Shown: positions 45,592 to 55,213, counted from the stretch's first letter. The stretch: 64,000 bases of DNA from Marine Group III euryarchaeote CG-Epi4 (GCA_001875365.1 MIYX01000001.1:16065-80064); one strand, 5' to 3'. The notes: a model not told the origin generated them from the letters alone. Translations and numbers: made by a program.

Positions 45592-46434
45592 TTAAAGGGT
45601 CTCATAATCTGACTGTTTGAAGACTGAAACTTTGTTATTTTCGGCCCAAAGTTTCCATTTTCGATATTCACTTTTTTTCATACCTTTTTTATGAAAGTAA
45701 ATACCGTTAGATTTTCCGGCTTCAAGAGCTCTTATGAGCATATTTTCGGTTAAATGAGGTATTCCATAGTTTGCTACCATGTGGCCAAAAGATACCTTGT
45801 GAGATAGTGCAGCTTCAGTAAACCTTGGCGTATAGTGTCCACCACCAAAACCTAGAACGTTTATGCCTTCTTTGATTTTAAATTCGAGAAGGGATTTAAT
45901 TAGTGCTCTTGCAGGTATCTCATCCTCCCATTGCTTTTCTGTAGATCCAATTTCTAGAAATATAGTAGGAGTTTCTAGCAAAGGCCCGTGATGAGTGGCT
46001 TCAAAGCATACATCATATCCATTAAGCTGATTCTTCTTTATTTCTCTTAAGAGAGAGCTCATAATATCAGAGGAAGCTGGCGTAACTTCTCCCTTAATTC
46101 CACCGTAATCTGCATCCCCCCAATTTCCGATAGGATGAACTGTTAAGCTAGGTTTTCCACTTGCAGCTTTATGCCTTGATAAAAAAATTATATTACTTAT
46201 TTTCAAACTATTTTTTCTTTCAAATGCTTCATCAATTTTTTCTGCGTGAATATGTATCTTATTTATACTAATTAAATGAGTTCCTTCAACACAAAAGGGA
46301 CCATGCGTTTTAGTAATTTTCCACATATCATTTCCATCAAATATTCCACATTTTTCCCATGGTGACATTTCCAATAATCTATCTCTTAAATTTATTGATG
46401 CTGAATCAGCTTTTGATGCAATAATTAGATTCAT
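45592..46434 (-). CDS. dtdA: D-aminoacyl-tRNA deacylase, archaeal type
   Basis: 280 residues. It hydrolyses D-aminoacyl-tRNA and so protects translation. Blocks of the DtdA/GEK1 family: [47 protein letters not shown] and [15 protein letters not shown]. The C-terminal half is the phosphorylase/peptidyl-tRNA-hydrolase-like fold. The start overlaps the hutU stop by 4 bases, which makes this an unusual translationally coupled pair. Confidence 0.93.
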   Translation of the reverse strand: MNLIIASKADSASINLRDRLLEMSPWEKCGIFDGNDMWKITKTHGPFCVEGTHLISINKIHIHAEKIDEAFERKNSLKISNIIFLSRHKAASGKPSLTVHPIGNWGDADYGGIKGEVTPASSDIMSSLLREIKKNQLNGYDVCFEATHHGPLLETPTIFLEIGSTEKQWEDEIPARALIKSLLEFKIKEGINVLGFGGGHYTPRFTEAALSHKVSFGHMVANYGIPHLTENMLIRALEAGKSNGIYFHKKGMKKSEYRKWKLWAENNKVSVFKQSDYETL

Positions 46435-48077
46435 AACCCTTCAACAAGTCCAACTTTTACATTTCTTTCTTTGGCTACTTGTTTTGCTCTCGAATATCCT
46501 GCATCTACATGCCTCATAACACCAGTACCAGGATCTGTTGTTAAAACTCTGCTAAGTCTCTCATCGGCTTCCTTGGTTCCATCCGCAACGACTACCATTC
46601 CTGAGTGAAGTGAGTACCCCATTCCAACGCCACCACCGTGATGAAAGCTAACCCATGAAGCTCCTGATGCTGTATTCAGTAGGGCATTGAGTATTGGCCA
46701 ATCGGCGACGGCGTCACTTCCGTCCTTCATGTCTTCAGTTTCTCTGTTAGGTGAAGCTACAGATCCAGAATCAAGGTGATCTCTACCAATAACCAATGGA
46801 GCTTTTACTCTTCCAGTTTTTACCAATTCATTAAATGCAAGACCAGCCTTTTTTCTCTCTCCGTACCCAAGCCAGCAAATTCTTGCAGGTAGTCCCTGAA
46901 AACTAATTCTCTTTTGTGCCATATTTATCCATTTGGCAAGTGCTTTGTCTTCAGGAAATAATTCTAGCATAATCTTATCAGTTTCCAAGATGTCATTTGG
47001 GTCTCCGGATAAAGCTGCCCACCTGAATGGTCCTTTTCCTTCACAAAATAAAGGCCTAATATATGCAGGGACAAATCCGGGGAAGTCAAATGCATTTTCG
47101 ACTCCAGCCTCCTTAGCTCTTTCCCTTAAATTATTTCCGTAGTCAAAAGTGTATGAACCTCTATCTTTCAATGTGAGCATGTGCTTAACATGCGTTCCCA
47201 TACTTTCATAGCTTAGTGAAATGTATTTTTTCGGGTCCTCAATTCGTAACTTGTCTGCGTCTGAATTTGTTAGTTCATGTGGAATATATCCTATAAGTGG
47301 GTCGTGCGCAGAGGTCTGATCAGTCAACAAATCAGGAGTCACATTTCTTTCTATAAGTTTCGCTAACAAATCAATGATATTGGCTTTAACTGCGATTGAT
47401 TTAGCTATATTATTTTCTTTCCATTTTAACGCAGTGTCTATTGCATAGTCAATATTATCAGTCATTTCGTCACAATATTTTGTGTCCAATCGTTTTTGAA
47501 TTCTTTCTTCATCCATTTCAGCAGCTAGAAAAGTACCTCCGTTCATAGTTGCAGCCAATGGTTGTGCACCACCCATGCCACCTAGTCCTCCTGTAACAAC
47601 AAGTTTCCCTTCTAAAGTTCCATTGAAGTGTTGCCTAGCAGCTTCGGCAAATGTTTCAAAAGTTCCTTGTAGAATACCTTGTGAGCCAATGTAAATCCAA
47701 GATCCTGCAGTCATTTGCCCATACATCATTAGCCCTTCTTTTTCTAATTTATCGAAATGCTCCCAATTCGCCCAATTACCTACCAAGTTCGAATTTGCAA
47801 TTAAAACTCGAGGTGCATCAGAATGTGTTTTAAAAATACCGACAGGTTTTCCACTTTGAACAAGCAAAGTTTCATCATTTTCCAAATCTTGAAGGGATTT
47901 AACAATTGCATTGTAACACTCAATATTTCGCGCAGCTTTTCCCCTACCTCCATAAACTATCAAATCTTCGGGTCTTTCAGCAACTTCAGGATCTAAATTA
48001 TTCATTAACATTCTAAGGGCAGCCTCTTGTAGCCAGCCTTTGCAACTAATTTCAGTCCCGTGTGGAGCTTTTACCAT
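46431..48077 (-). CDS. hutU: Urocanate hydratase
   Basis: 548 residues, the usual length. An NAD+-using enzyme that hydrates urocanate to imidazolonepropionate, step two of histidine degradation. Blocks: [13 protein letters not shown] at the N-terminus, [41 protein letters not shown]-like [14 protein letters not shown], and [12 protein letters not shown] at the C-terminus. No hutH, hutI or hutG is in this window. A TATA box lies at about 48099-48113. It is coupled to dtdA. Confidence 0.95.
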   Translation of the reverse strand: MVKAPHGTEISCKGWLQEAALRMLMNNLDPEVAERPEDLIVYGGRGKAARNIECYNAIVKSLQDLENDETLLVQSGKPVGIFKTHSDAPRVLIANSNLVGNWANWEHFDKLEKEGLMMYGQMTAGSWIYIGSQGILQGTFETFAEAARQHFNGTLEGKLVVTGGLGGMGGAQPLAATMNGGTFLAAEMDEERIQKRLDTKYCDEMTDNIDYAIDTALKWKENNIAKSIAVKANIIDLLAKLIERNVTPDLLTDQTSAHDPLIGYIPHELTNSDADKLRIEDPKKYISLSYESMGTHVKHMLTLKDRGSYTFDYGNNLRERAKEAGVENAFDFPGFVPAYIRPLFCEGKGPFRWAALSGDPNDILETDKIMLELFPEDKALAKWINMAQKRISFQGLPARICWLGYGERKKAGLAFNELVKTGRVKAPLVIGRDHLDSGSVASPNRETEDMKDGSDAVADWPILNALLNTASGASWVSFHHGGGVGMGYSLHSGMVVVADGTKEADERLSRVLTTDPGTGVMRHVDAGYSRAKQVAKERNVKVGLVEGL

Positions 48078-48123
48078 AACATATATTGTAACACCCTCTA
48101 AATTAAATATATTTCTACGAATA

Positions 48124-48206
48124 TTTTAAAAAAACCCGGTTAGATTACAGATAGCTGCTCCCGGCGGGCCCCCTCCCACCTCCCAACCTGTCGGTTGAGC
48201 GGCAAC
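48124..48206 (-). ncRNA. GC-rich candidate small RNA (unassigned)
   Basis: About 80 bases far richer in GC than the surroundings and without an ORF. On the minus strand it can form CAACC-GACA-GGTTG, and a stem of GGTTGG with CTAACC. It ends in CCGGG followed by seven T, as an RNA terminator would. The element GGGAGCAGC recalls the SRP RNA helix 8 loop, but the pairing 5' strand does not match, so I do not call it SRP RNA. A short non-coding RNA or a terminator is likely; the strand is uncertain. Confidence 0.3.
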
Positions 48207-48217
48207 ATTTTTAAATT
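48207..48217 (+). promoter_or_regulatory. TATA box of the 47-residue Cys-rich gene
   Basis: ATTTTTAAATT, centred about 25 bases before the ATG at 48236, fits a leaderless transcript. Its near-palindromic centre could also act on the minus strand for the GC-rich element next to it. Confidence 0.5.
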
Positions 48218-48235
48218 CAATTTTAATTGGAACAT

Positions 48236-48379
48236 ATGATAAATCACAGAACGTATACAAATTTCATACGTTGCTCATGCGGATTTATAGGTGAATCAAT
48301 CGAGGCGAGGCAACATAGAGAATGTCCTCAATGCCATTCTGTAGTTGAGGCATGCTGTGAAGGAAATAATTGTAATTAA
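48236..48379 (+). CDS. 47-residue Cys-rich zinc-ribbon-like protein
   Basis: A short ORF with its own TATA box. Cys pattern: RCSCG at about 12-16, RECPQCHS at about 29-35, and EACCEGNNC near the end, so seven Cys and several His in 47 residues. The first two pairs make a zinc ribbon; the tail adds a further Cys cluster. It runs opposite to hutU and sdhB, overlapping the sdhB end by 4 bases. A small metal-binding or regulatory protein; the family is not recognised. Confidence 0.6.
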   Translation: MINHRTYTNFIRCSCGFIGESIEARQHRECPQCHSVVEACCEGNNCN

Positions 48380-49110
48380 TTGGTTTTTCCAGTTAATTTT
48401 CTCCAAATCCATTTTAGAGGGTCGTAGTACTCGTCTGCAACTCTTTCCTTCATAGGTATTATTGCATTGTCAGTTATAGCAATATTTTCAGGACAGACTT
48501 CAGTACAACATTTGGTTATATTACACAATCCTATTCCATTATCATTCTTTATGGTTTCTAAACGATTCCCTTGGTCTAATGGGTGCATTTCCAGCATTGC
48601 ATTCCGCATCAAAAAACGAGGTCCTGCATATTCAGATTTCATATCGCTATCTCTTAAAACGTGGCAAACGTCTTGACAAAGGAAACATTCGATGCATTTT
48701 CTGAACTCTTGAACTCTATCTACGTCTTCCTGCAGCATTCTTGGATCGTCTGTATCTGGGTGTTGGTAGGGTAAAATTTTCTTGTTAACTTCATAGTTCC
48801 AAGAGACATCAGACACTAAGTCTTTAACTACAGGAAAGGCTTTCATTGGTTTAATAACTAAAGGTTCAGAAGGATCATAATCTGACATCCGAGTCATACA
48901 CATAAGACTTGGAACTCCATTAACTTCAGCAGAACATGAACCACATTTTCCAGCTTTACAGTTCCATCTTACAGCTAAATCAGGTGCGTCATTAGCTTGA
49001 ATCTCGTGAATTGCATCAAGAACTACCATTCCAGGTCCACTCTCCATTTCAAATTCATGCATGAAGTAATCTTCTTTTTCACCCCTTTGAATAATTATTT
49101 TTCTCTTCAT
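48376..49110 (-). CDS. sdhB: Succinate dehydrogenase iron-sulphur subunit
   Basis: 244 residues. The 2Fe-2S ligands are in RWNCKAGKCGSCSAEVNG and LMCMTRM. CIECFLCQDVC holds the first cubane cluster set and CNITKCCTEVCPENI the second. It carries electrons from the flavin of SdhA to the quinone site. The start overlaps the sdhA stop by 4 bases. The last gene of sdhCAB. Confidence 0.95.
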   Translation of the reverse strand: MKRKIIIQRGEKEDYFMHEFEMESGPGMVVLDAIHEIQANDAPDLAVRWNCKAGKCGSCSAEVNGVPSLMCMTRMSDYDPSEPLVIKPMKAFPVVKDLVSDVSWNYEVNKKILPYQHPDTDDPRMLQEDVDRVQEFRKCIECFLCQDVCHVLRDSDMKSEYAGPRFLMRNAMLEMHPLDQGNRLETIKNDNGIGLCNITKCCTEVCPENIAITDNAIIPMKERVADEYYDPLKWIWRKLTGKTN

Positions 49111-50906
49111 ACAGCCTCCTTCATAACAAAGTCTTGCAATTCATCAGGCATAATTTTCTTGTCAGATTTCACAATATTTAAGCCATCCGGCCCTTTTCGA
49201 ATTATTATATTCAAAGTCCCTAATTTTTCGTCATATTCAGGATAGTCTAGCCTTGTATGTCCTCCACGGCTTTCACGTCTTTCTTTGGCAGCTTCAGCTA
49301 CGGCTAGAGAAGTTATTATCATATTTTTCATGTCCAGACATAGGTGCCAGCTTGGGTTGTAAGATCGGTCTCCGGTTGCTTTTGCGTTTTCCACCCTTCT
49401 CCTCAAGTCTTTTAATTTTCCAATACCTTCGTTTAGTGATTCTTCTTCTCTCACAATTCCGGCATGCATTTCCATAATGTCTTGCAGTTCTCGATGTAAA
49501 TGATAAGGATTTTCAGTTTTTGCATCTGAAAAGCAATCTATAATTTCATTTGCAGCTTTCTTAAGCTTACTTTTACTAAACGATATTTCTTCAGTGTTAA
49601 GTGCGAAATTTGCAGCAGCTCTACCTGAGATGTTTCCAAAGACGAGTAAATCAGACAATGAATTCCCCCCTAAACGATTTGCACCATGGAGTCCGGCGGC
49701 AGCTTCTCCTGCAGCATACATTCCTTTTAGGCTTGAGGCGCCAGTTTCCGCATCAACAGTTATTCCACCCATCATGTAATGTGTAGTTGGTCCAACTTCC
49801 ATTGGTTCTTCAGTAATGTCTAAATCACCAAGTTCTTTAAATTGGTGATACATCGAAGGTAATTTTTTCTTTATGTAATCGGCATCTTGTCTGTTTGCTA
49901 TGTCCAAAAATGCACCTCCGTGAGGACTGCCTCTTCCTTCTTTGACTTCTTTCATAATGGCTTTGGCAACTACATCTCTAGTTAGAAGTTCAGGAGGTCT
50001 CATTGCCCCCTCTTTACCTTTTAACCAGTCATTAGCTTCTTTTTCATCCTTAGCAGTTTCAGCAGCAAATGCTTCAGGAATATAATTGAACATAAATCTT
50101 TCGCCTTTATTGTTCAACAAGACTCCGCCTTCTCCTCTCACACCTTCGGTTACCAGCGTACCCTTAACACTTGGTGGCCACACCATTCCAGTAGGATGAA
50201 ATTGTATGAATTCCATATCTTGTAGATCAGCCCCTGCCAAATATGCCAAAGAATGTCCATCTCCAGTGTATTCCCATGAGTTTGAAGTGACTCGGTAAGC
50301 CTTTCCAATGCCTCCAGTTGCTACAACTATGGCTTTTGCATGAATTGCAATTATTTCTCCATTATTACGGTAATATGCAAGAGCACCTACAGCTTGATTA
50401 TCTTCGGTAATTATGGTTGCAACAGTACATTCCATAAAAATATCTATATTATCTTGATGAATTACTTTGTCTTGTACAGTTCTTATAATTTCTAATCCTG
50501 TACGATCACCAACGTGAGCCAATCTGGGATACCTATGGCCTCCAAAATTTCTTTGGTTAATCTTTCCATCTTTTGTGCGGTCAAAAACAGCACCCCACCG
50601 TTCTAGTTCTAAGATTCTTTCGGGAGCTTGCTCGGCATGTATTTTTGCCATTTTCCAATTATTTAGATGCTTTCCACCTTTAATCGTATCCCTAAAATGA
50701 ACTTTCCAACTATCTCGTTCATCCGCATTTCCTAAAGCAGCAGCAGCTCCACCTTCAGCCATAACTGTGTGGGCTTTACCAAGCAAAGATTTTGATACAA
50801 GGCAAACACTTGCCCCTTCATCAGATGCAGCAATTGCAGCTCTCATTCCTGCGGCACCTGCACCTATGACAAGAACATCATATTTTTTTTCTTGAATATC
50901 TTCCAT
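49107..50906 (-). CDS. sdhA: Succinate dehydrogenase flavoprotein subunit
   Basis: 599 residues from the ATG at 50906, which overlaps the sdhC stop as TAATG; the frame extends to a GTG at 50918. FAD-binding VIGAGAAGMRAAIAA; the His of KAHTVMAEGG is the usual covalent flavin site. FIQFHPTG, TEGVRGEGG, HYMMGGI and GANRLGGNSLSDLLVFG are the substrate-side blocks. It oxidises succinate to fumarate in the TCA cycle. Fumarate reductase is closely related, but the operon and the aerobic gene set favour succinate oxidation. Confidence 0.95.
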   Translation of the reverse strand: MEDIQEKKYDVLVIGAGAAGMRAAIAASDEGASVCLVSKSLLGKAHTVMAEGGAAAALGNADERDSWKVHFRDTIKGGKHLNNWKMAKIHAEQAPERILELERWGAVFDRTKDGKINQRNFGGHRYPRLAHVGDRTGLEIIRTVQDKVIHQDNIDIFMECTVATIITEDNQAVGALAYYRNNGEIIAIHAKAIVVATGGIGKAYRVTSNSWEYTGDGHSLAYLAGADLQDMEFIQFHPTGMVWPPSVKGTLVTEGVRGEGGVLLNNKGERFMFNYIPEAFAAETAKDEKEANDWLKGKEGAMRPPELLTRDVVAKAIMKEVKEGRGSPHGGAFLDIANRQDADYIKKKLPSMYHQFKELGDLDITEEPMEVGPTTHYMMGGITVDAETGASSLKGMYAAGEAAAGLHGANRLGGNSLSDLLVFGNISGRAAANFALNTEEISFSKSKLKKAANEIIDCFSDAKTENPYHLHRELQDIMEMHAGIVREEESLNEGIGKLKDLRRRVENAKATGDRSYNPSWHLCLDMKNMIITSLAVAEAAKERRESRGGHTRLDYPEYDEKLGTLNIIIRKGPDGLNIVKSDKKIMPDELQDFVMKEAV

Positions 50907-51736
50907 TAAAGCACCCACTGAAATATTTCGTCATTTCCTAATAGCCCTAAGTAAATTCTAATATAGAAATCAGCAATCATTATTGTAACTAATGATATCC
51001 AGAAGTACAATCCATGATGACGGTTTAGAGAATTTATCCACGAGTTACCTGTCTTCTTAACATAATTAGTACATGAAATACAATCAACATTGCCTCCAAC
51101 TAAATTTCTCAGTGAATGACATGAAGAAACATATAATGTTAAGAATAAAGCATCTATAGTTAGGATAAGACTTCCGAAGCCGACTCCTACGCTGCTTCCA
51201 AAAATGTAAGATTCAAATGCGTGGTACCAATGCAGTATGGCAAGTATTATTGCTAAATAAAGGAAATATCTGTGGGAGTTCATAATTATGAATGGAAGTG
51301 CATTTTCACCATTATAAGATTTAATTGGTTTATCGACTGCACAGCCTGCAGGATTTGCTAATAGTGATCTATAAAAAACTCTTCTACCATAGTAACAAGT
51401 TCCACGGAATCCTAAGGGTGCCCAAATGAATAAAAGTGTTGCAGGAAGTGGCCAAAAGCTGAGTATATCTGATGGAATGGCGTTAGGGCCCGGGGAAGAA
51501 ATCGGACTTACGTAGTGAGCGCCGTTTTCATTGTAATAAATAAAGTCATTTTCATAATCGCCTATAGTTCCATGCTCTATCAAAAGAACGGATATAGTAT
51601 AAACTCCAAACAAGATTAATATGGTACCCATTACTAATGGTTGAATCCACCATTTATCTGTGCGGAAAGTTGCGAAAAACCCTTTTTTTTCCACAGGAAC
51701 AAAGCAGGGCGGTATGTCCAGTGCGTCAGTACTCAA
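50906..51736 (-). CDS. sdhC: Succinate dehydrogenase membrane anchor, five-helix type
   Basis: 276 residues with about five membrane helices (near 30-55, 90-110, 155-180, 185-210 and 245-270). A single anchor chain is present instead of an SdhC/SdhD pair. LGFRGTCYYGRRVFYRSL, NSHRYFLYLAI, WYHAFES, SCHSLRNLVGG and NRHHGLYFW contain the His that could hold haem. The sequence looks like the single-chain anchors of actinobacterial-type succinate dehydrogenases. It is the first gene of sdhCAB. Confidence 0.85.
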   Translation of the reverse strand: MSTDALDIPPCFVPVEKKGFFATFRTDKWWIQPLVMGTILILFGVYTISVLLIEHGTIGDYENDFIYYNENGAHYVSPISSPGPNAIPSDILSFWPLPATLLFIWAPLGFRGTCYYGRRVFYRSLLANPAGCAVDKPIKSYNGENALPFIIMNSHRYFLYLAIILAILHWYHAFESYIFGSSVGVGFGSLILTIDALFLTLYVSSCHSLRNLVGGNVDCISCTNYVKKTGNSWINSLNRHHGLYFWISLVTIMIADFYIRIYLGLLGNDEIFQWVL

Positions 51737-51819
51737 TACTCTTACAGTTGCATATGGGTATTTTTAATATACTCATCAAGTGCCAATAGCTATTTTATCT
51801 ATTAGATGTACTATGTTCT

Positions 51820-53400
51820 ATGAAATTACCTTTCATTATATCAATGATGTTTGTGACCCTTTCATTTATGGGTTGTCTCGGGCCAGAGGATAAAAGAACG
51901 TTAATTGAAGAGGAAGATGTAGAAGTGACTAGGCTAATTGTTTCAGATGAGCAACTAAGTCAATTTCCTTTTTCAGATAATCCTATTCGTAATTTCACAG
52001 TTATTACGCCAAGTGGTTCGACTGAGAGACTATGGGCAGTTTATGGCACAGAGTTAGCGGAGGACCATAATTACGGAGGAAACTGTTGTGAGCACTACAT
52101 TACCACAGATCAAGATGGAGTAATCTATAATTTAGGGGGAGAATGGCCATGGTGGAGTACAGATAGGGGATTAACTTGGGATGAATATGTGCCTCCTGCA
52201 TTCAATACAGATTTGGGCTGCGAAGAAGGTCAATTAGATCCGACATTTGATCCAGGACTCGGTGAAGGTTCAATAATTCAGGCACCTAACGGAGATATAC
52301 TTGCAATGACCTGGTTTCCATATCCTAGTTTTGACGGGGCCGACCAATTTTACGCAATTCTTGGAAAAAAGACAGCACCTGATCAAATTGAATGGCAGTG
52401 GTGTTGGAATACTTTTGACAAAGAGCCATTTTATGACCGGTCTTGGCAGGTTCCAGTAGTCGGACCAATAAATCCACCTCCTGAACATTCTACGAATTTA
52501 TGCTCATCAAACTGTCCTTGGGCCAGCATGGTGGTTTCAAATTTTTGGAGTTATAATGAGCAAGGTTATCAGATAAGTGTTGACGGTCTGAATTATCGTC
52601 CTTTAGATATTCCTGATAGTGCTTCAAATGAATGTAATGCAGAATATGCTAGGTGTGGTCAAGATCTAGAATTTGATTTACTATTCGAGGATTTAGGGCC
52701 AGAATGGGATTTTATGCAACCTCATAGAGAAATGAGAGCTTCACCTATACCAACAGGAGGACTATTGTTTCCAAGATGGTTTAGTGACGGAAGTAATTTG
52801 TTCTTAGATACTGAACTAACCTGGCATAAGCATAATTTACCAAATGGTTCACTATTGCCTTCAAGAAATCTTGTAATAGATAGCTCCGGAGCATTACATA
52901 GTGTATCTTGTAATATACTAGATCCTGGAGCCAAAGGTTGCGATGGAACCTTCAACCTAACACACAGCGTAAGTTTCGATGGAGGTTATAATTGGACTGA
53001 GTATAATCATGGTTGGCCAGGATCTGCAGCAGTATCAGATAATACTTTCGAGTGGGATTTCCAGGCAGATGGCAATTTAGATTTGGCTGTAATTTCAATG
53101 AGAGTACAGAGTTCTAATTTTACGGGAGATGGTAGTCCTAGTGATGTAGATTTAGTTTTCCATGTTCGAGATTACAGCCAAAGTATGGAAGCAGATTCAG
53201 TGACAATAATTGGTTTAGGCGATTTAGACTCAACTTCTGGAGCTGGGAATGACATAAGGTTTGATTTTGCATCAATGGCAATTTTACCAGACGGCGGTGT
53301 TGTAGTTGCTTATCATGATAGTACCGATCCTAATGAGGATCCTATGTTTGCAATAGAGTTAGAATTACCGGAGAAATATTTTTATTCTATAGCAATTTAA
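51820..53400 (+). CDS. Secreted lipoprotein with Asp-box repeats
   Basis: 526 residues. Signal peptide with lipobox FMGCLG (Cys19), so the mature protein is a membrane-anchored lipoprotein. Trp-rich, with Asp-box-like repeats WSTDRGLTWDEY and SVSFDGGYNWTEY, as in sialidase/BNR beta-propellers. Many Cys (NCCEH, LCSSNCPW, CNAEYARC) suggest disulphides. No sialidase catalytic set is evident. A surface binding or glycan-active protein of unknown target. Divergent from sdhC. Confidence 0.65.
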   Translation: MKLPFIISMMFVTLSFMGCLGPEDKRTLIEEEDVEVTRLIVSDEQLSQFPFSDNPIRNFTVITPSGSTERLWAVYGTELAEDHNYGGNCCEHYITTDQDGVIYNLGGEWPWWSTDRGLTWDEYVPPAFNTDLGCEEGQLDPTFDPGLGEGSIIQAPNGDILAMTWFPYPSFDGADQFYAILGKKTAPDQIEWQWCWNTFDKEPFYDRSWQVPVVGPINPPPEHSTNLCSSNCPWASMVVSNFWSYNEQGYQISVDGLNYRPLDIPDSASNECNAEYARCGQDLEFDLLFEDLGPEWDFMQPHREMRASPIPTGGLLFPRWFSDGSNLFLDTELTWHKHNLPNGSLLPSRNLVIDSSGALHSVSCNILDPGAKGCDGTFNLTHSVSFDGGYNWTEYNHGWPGSAAVSDNTFEWDFQADGNLDLAVISMRVQSSNFTGDGSPSDVDLVFHVRDYSQSMEADSVTIIGLGDLDSTSGAGNDIRFDFASMAILPDGGVVVAYHDSTDPNEDPMFAIELELPEKYFYSIAI

Positions 53401-54172
53401 TCAATGAATTTATCTCTTTAGCTCGATTCCGTAGCGTTACTTCAGAAGTACCAAGCGTTTTAGCGATTTCAAGTTGACTTCTTCGTACCTTAGTCTTTTT
53501 GCATGCAAGGTATATTGAAGCCCCTAGAAGTGCAATGGGTGAAATACCTTGCCGATATTCACTGTTTTCAACAGATCTAATTATTTCCTTTGCTTCAGTC
53601 TCTACATTCTTTGGTAATGCTAATTTTTCTGTAAATTTAGGCAAAAAAGTTATACTGCTTGAAATATTAATTTTAAGCTTTAATTTTCTTTTAATTAAAC
53701 GGTGAAGCTTACTTAATTCATTTCTGTTCAAATTACAAAGATTTGCAATTTCATCTAAAGTTATTGGCAAATTGCTTACTCTACATGCTGTAAATATTGA
53801 AGCTGCTGCTACCTTTTGTGTGCTTCTTCCTCTTACAATTCCTTTTTTAGATGAACTGGAAAAAATTTCTAATCCAGATTCCACAACTTTGTTATCAAGT
53901 TTTAGCAATTCAGATATTCGATTTATCTCTTCAGAAGCTAAAAGAATATTCTTGCCTAGAGAAACATTTGTCCTAATTTCATTTTGCCATTTCAGTACAG
54001 TTCCAGAGCTCGCAGTCACTTTAACTTCTTTAGATTTTGTTTTAGTTGTTTTTGCTGGCTTATATTTCATCCACTGTGGGCCGGAGTCAAAAATTAGACT
54101 ACACGAACTGCACGACATGATTCCGTCACCTTCTGAAATTATTTTTTCATTGCTACATTCCGGACATTTCAT
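53387..54172 (-). CDS. tfb: Transcription initiation factor TFB (short form)
   Basis: 261 residues. N-terminal zinc ribbon CPEC ... CSSC (about 3-23), followed by SGPQW, which is like the GPEW after the ribbon. Two cyclin-like repeats: RGRSTQKVAAASIFTACR and QGISPIALLGASIYLACK. The last helix carries SQLEIAKTLGTSEVTLRNR. It recruits RNA polymerase to the TATA-TBP complex. It is shorter than usual (about 300), mainly in the linker and the segment after the ribbon. It overlaps gar1 by 4 bases. Confidence 0.9.
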   Translation of the reverse strand: MKCPECSNEKIISEGDGIMSCSSCSLIFDSGPQWMKYKPAKTTKTKSKEVKVTASSGTVLKWQNEIRTNVSLGKNILLASEEINRISELLKLDNKVVESGLEIFSSSSKKGIVRGRSTQKVAAASIFTACRVSNLPITLDEIANLCNLNRNELSKLHRLIKRKLKLKINISSSITFLPKFTEKLALPKNVETEAKEIIRSVENSEYRQGISPIALLGASIYLACKKTKVRRSQLEIAKTLGTSEVTLRNRAKEINSLIKLL

Positions 54173-54393
54173 TTTTTGTACACTTCCCTGCCAATAATTT
54201 TAGTTATTCGCATACCTTTGTTTGCAGCTATAGCTAGGTAAGGGTCACTTACAGGTCCAAAAATGTTGACCACTCTTCCAATTACTCTTTTTTCATTATC
54301 ATAAATTTTGGTGTTTTTTGGGACCTTCTTATCTGTATTCACAATTGCAAGATTTCTTGAGTTCAAATGTGATACCCGTCCAACACACTTCAT
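54169..54393 (-). CDS. gar1: H/ACA ribonucleoprotein subunit Gar1
   Basis: 74 residues. A small beta-barrel: GRVSHLNSRNLAIV, then VIGRVVNIFGPVSDPYLAI, the Gar1/Naf1 core. It binds Cbf5 in the H/ACA particle that makes pseudouridine in rRNA. The gar1-tfb order is known from other archaea. Confidence 0.88.
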   Translation of the reverse strand: MKCVGRVSHLNSRNLAIVNTDKKVPKNTKIYDNEKRVIGRVVNIFGPVSDPYLAIAANKGMRITKIIGREVYKK

Positions 54394-54439
54394 TATTTTG
54401 CTTTTTTAAACTAGTATTTAAAGTTTATGTTTTTGTCAA

Positions 54440-55210
54440 TCACAAAAATTCCTTCCAGAAGAAGTTATCGTTCTTTGATAGTTCATATTTATTCCTCATA
54501 ATCCTCTCATTCTTGACAGTTTCGATTTTTATATCATCATATTTTATGCTACTTAATGTTAGAAATTCAGCTTTAGCCATAGTAAAATCTATTTTCTGGC
54601 CACTGAGTCCTTTTTTAATGTCGTTAAGCTCTTTCCTTCCGTATGTTACGTCCGAAGCAGCTCCAATCATTTTTCTAACTTGGTGCCAAAGAAATGAGAT
54701 TCCTCTAATTTCACACATAATTACTTTTCCTCTAGAAGTAACATTTATTTCTTTTACAGTCCTTCTTGTATCTACAATATCAGTATCTAAAACTCTCGCA
54801 AAATTTCTGAAATCGTGTTTCCCAACAAAGAGTTGCATTACCTCATTAAATAATTCCTGATTCTTTTCATTAAATACGTAATATCTGTATTCTCTTTCCT
54901 TAGCAATTCTAGGATTAAATTCTATTTTTACGTCAGAAAATCCAGTTATCCATATAGGATATTTTTCAAGTCTTTCAATAAATTCTCCGACATATTCTTT
55001 ACATCTCCGATTTGAGATAGTAGTTATGATATTACATGTTGCATTTACGCCTCTATCTGTTCGACTTGCGAATAAAGGATTTGAAGAACCCAGATTTTTG
55101 AGGATGTTCTTCACAACTCCCTCCACAGTTATTACGTCTGGCTGAATTTGAGATCCATGGAAGGCGCTACCGTGATATGCTATTCTAAATAAATTGGCAA
55201 ACTTACTCAT
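54440..55210 (-). CDS. truA: tRNA pseudouridine synthase A
   Basis: 256 residues. IAYHGSAFHGSQIQPD and the catalytic ASRTDRGVNA (Asp) are diagnostic. FNPRIAKEREYRYYVF, FVGKHDFRNFAR, and GISFLWHQVRKMIGA follow. It makes pseudouridine at positions 38-40 of the tRNA anticodon arm. It starts 3 bases after sucD and lies 46 bases from gar1, so RNA-modification genes are grouped. Confidence 0.92.
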   Translation of the reverse strand: MSKFANLFRIAYHGSAFHGSQIQPDVITVEGVVKNILKNLGSSNPLFASRTDRGVNATCNIITTISNRRCKEYVGEFIERLEKYPIWITGFSDVKIEFNPRIAKEREYRYYVFNEKNQELFNEVMQLFVGKHDFRNFARVLDTDIVDTRRTVKEINVTSRGKVIMCEIRGISFLWHQVRKMIGAASDVTYGRKELNDIKKGLSGQKIDFTMAKAEFLTLSSIKYDDIKIETVKNERIMRNKYELSKNDNFFWKEFL

Positions 55211-55213
55211 TAA

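Noticed and set aside
48124..48206. SRP RNA or tRNA
   Set aside because: GGGAGCAGC recalls SRP helix 8, but the opposite strand of the helix is not there and the length is too short; no T-loop motif for a tRNA.
54318..54860. 180-codon ORF opposite truA and gar1
   Set aside because: Hydrophobic frame caused by complementing basic helices; the minus-strand genes have clear motifs.
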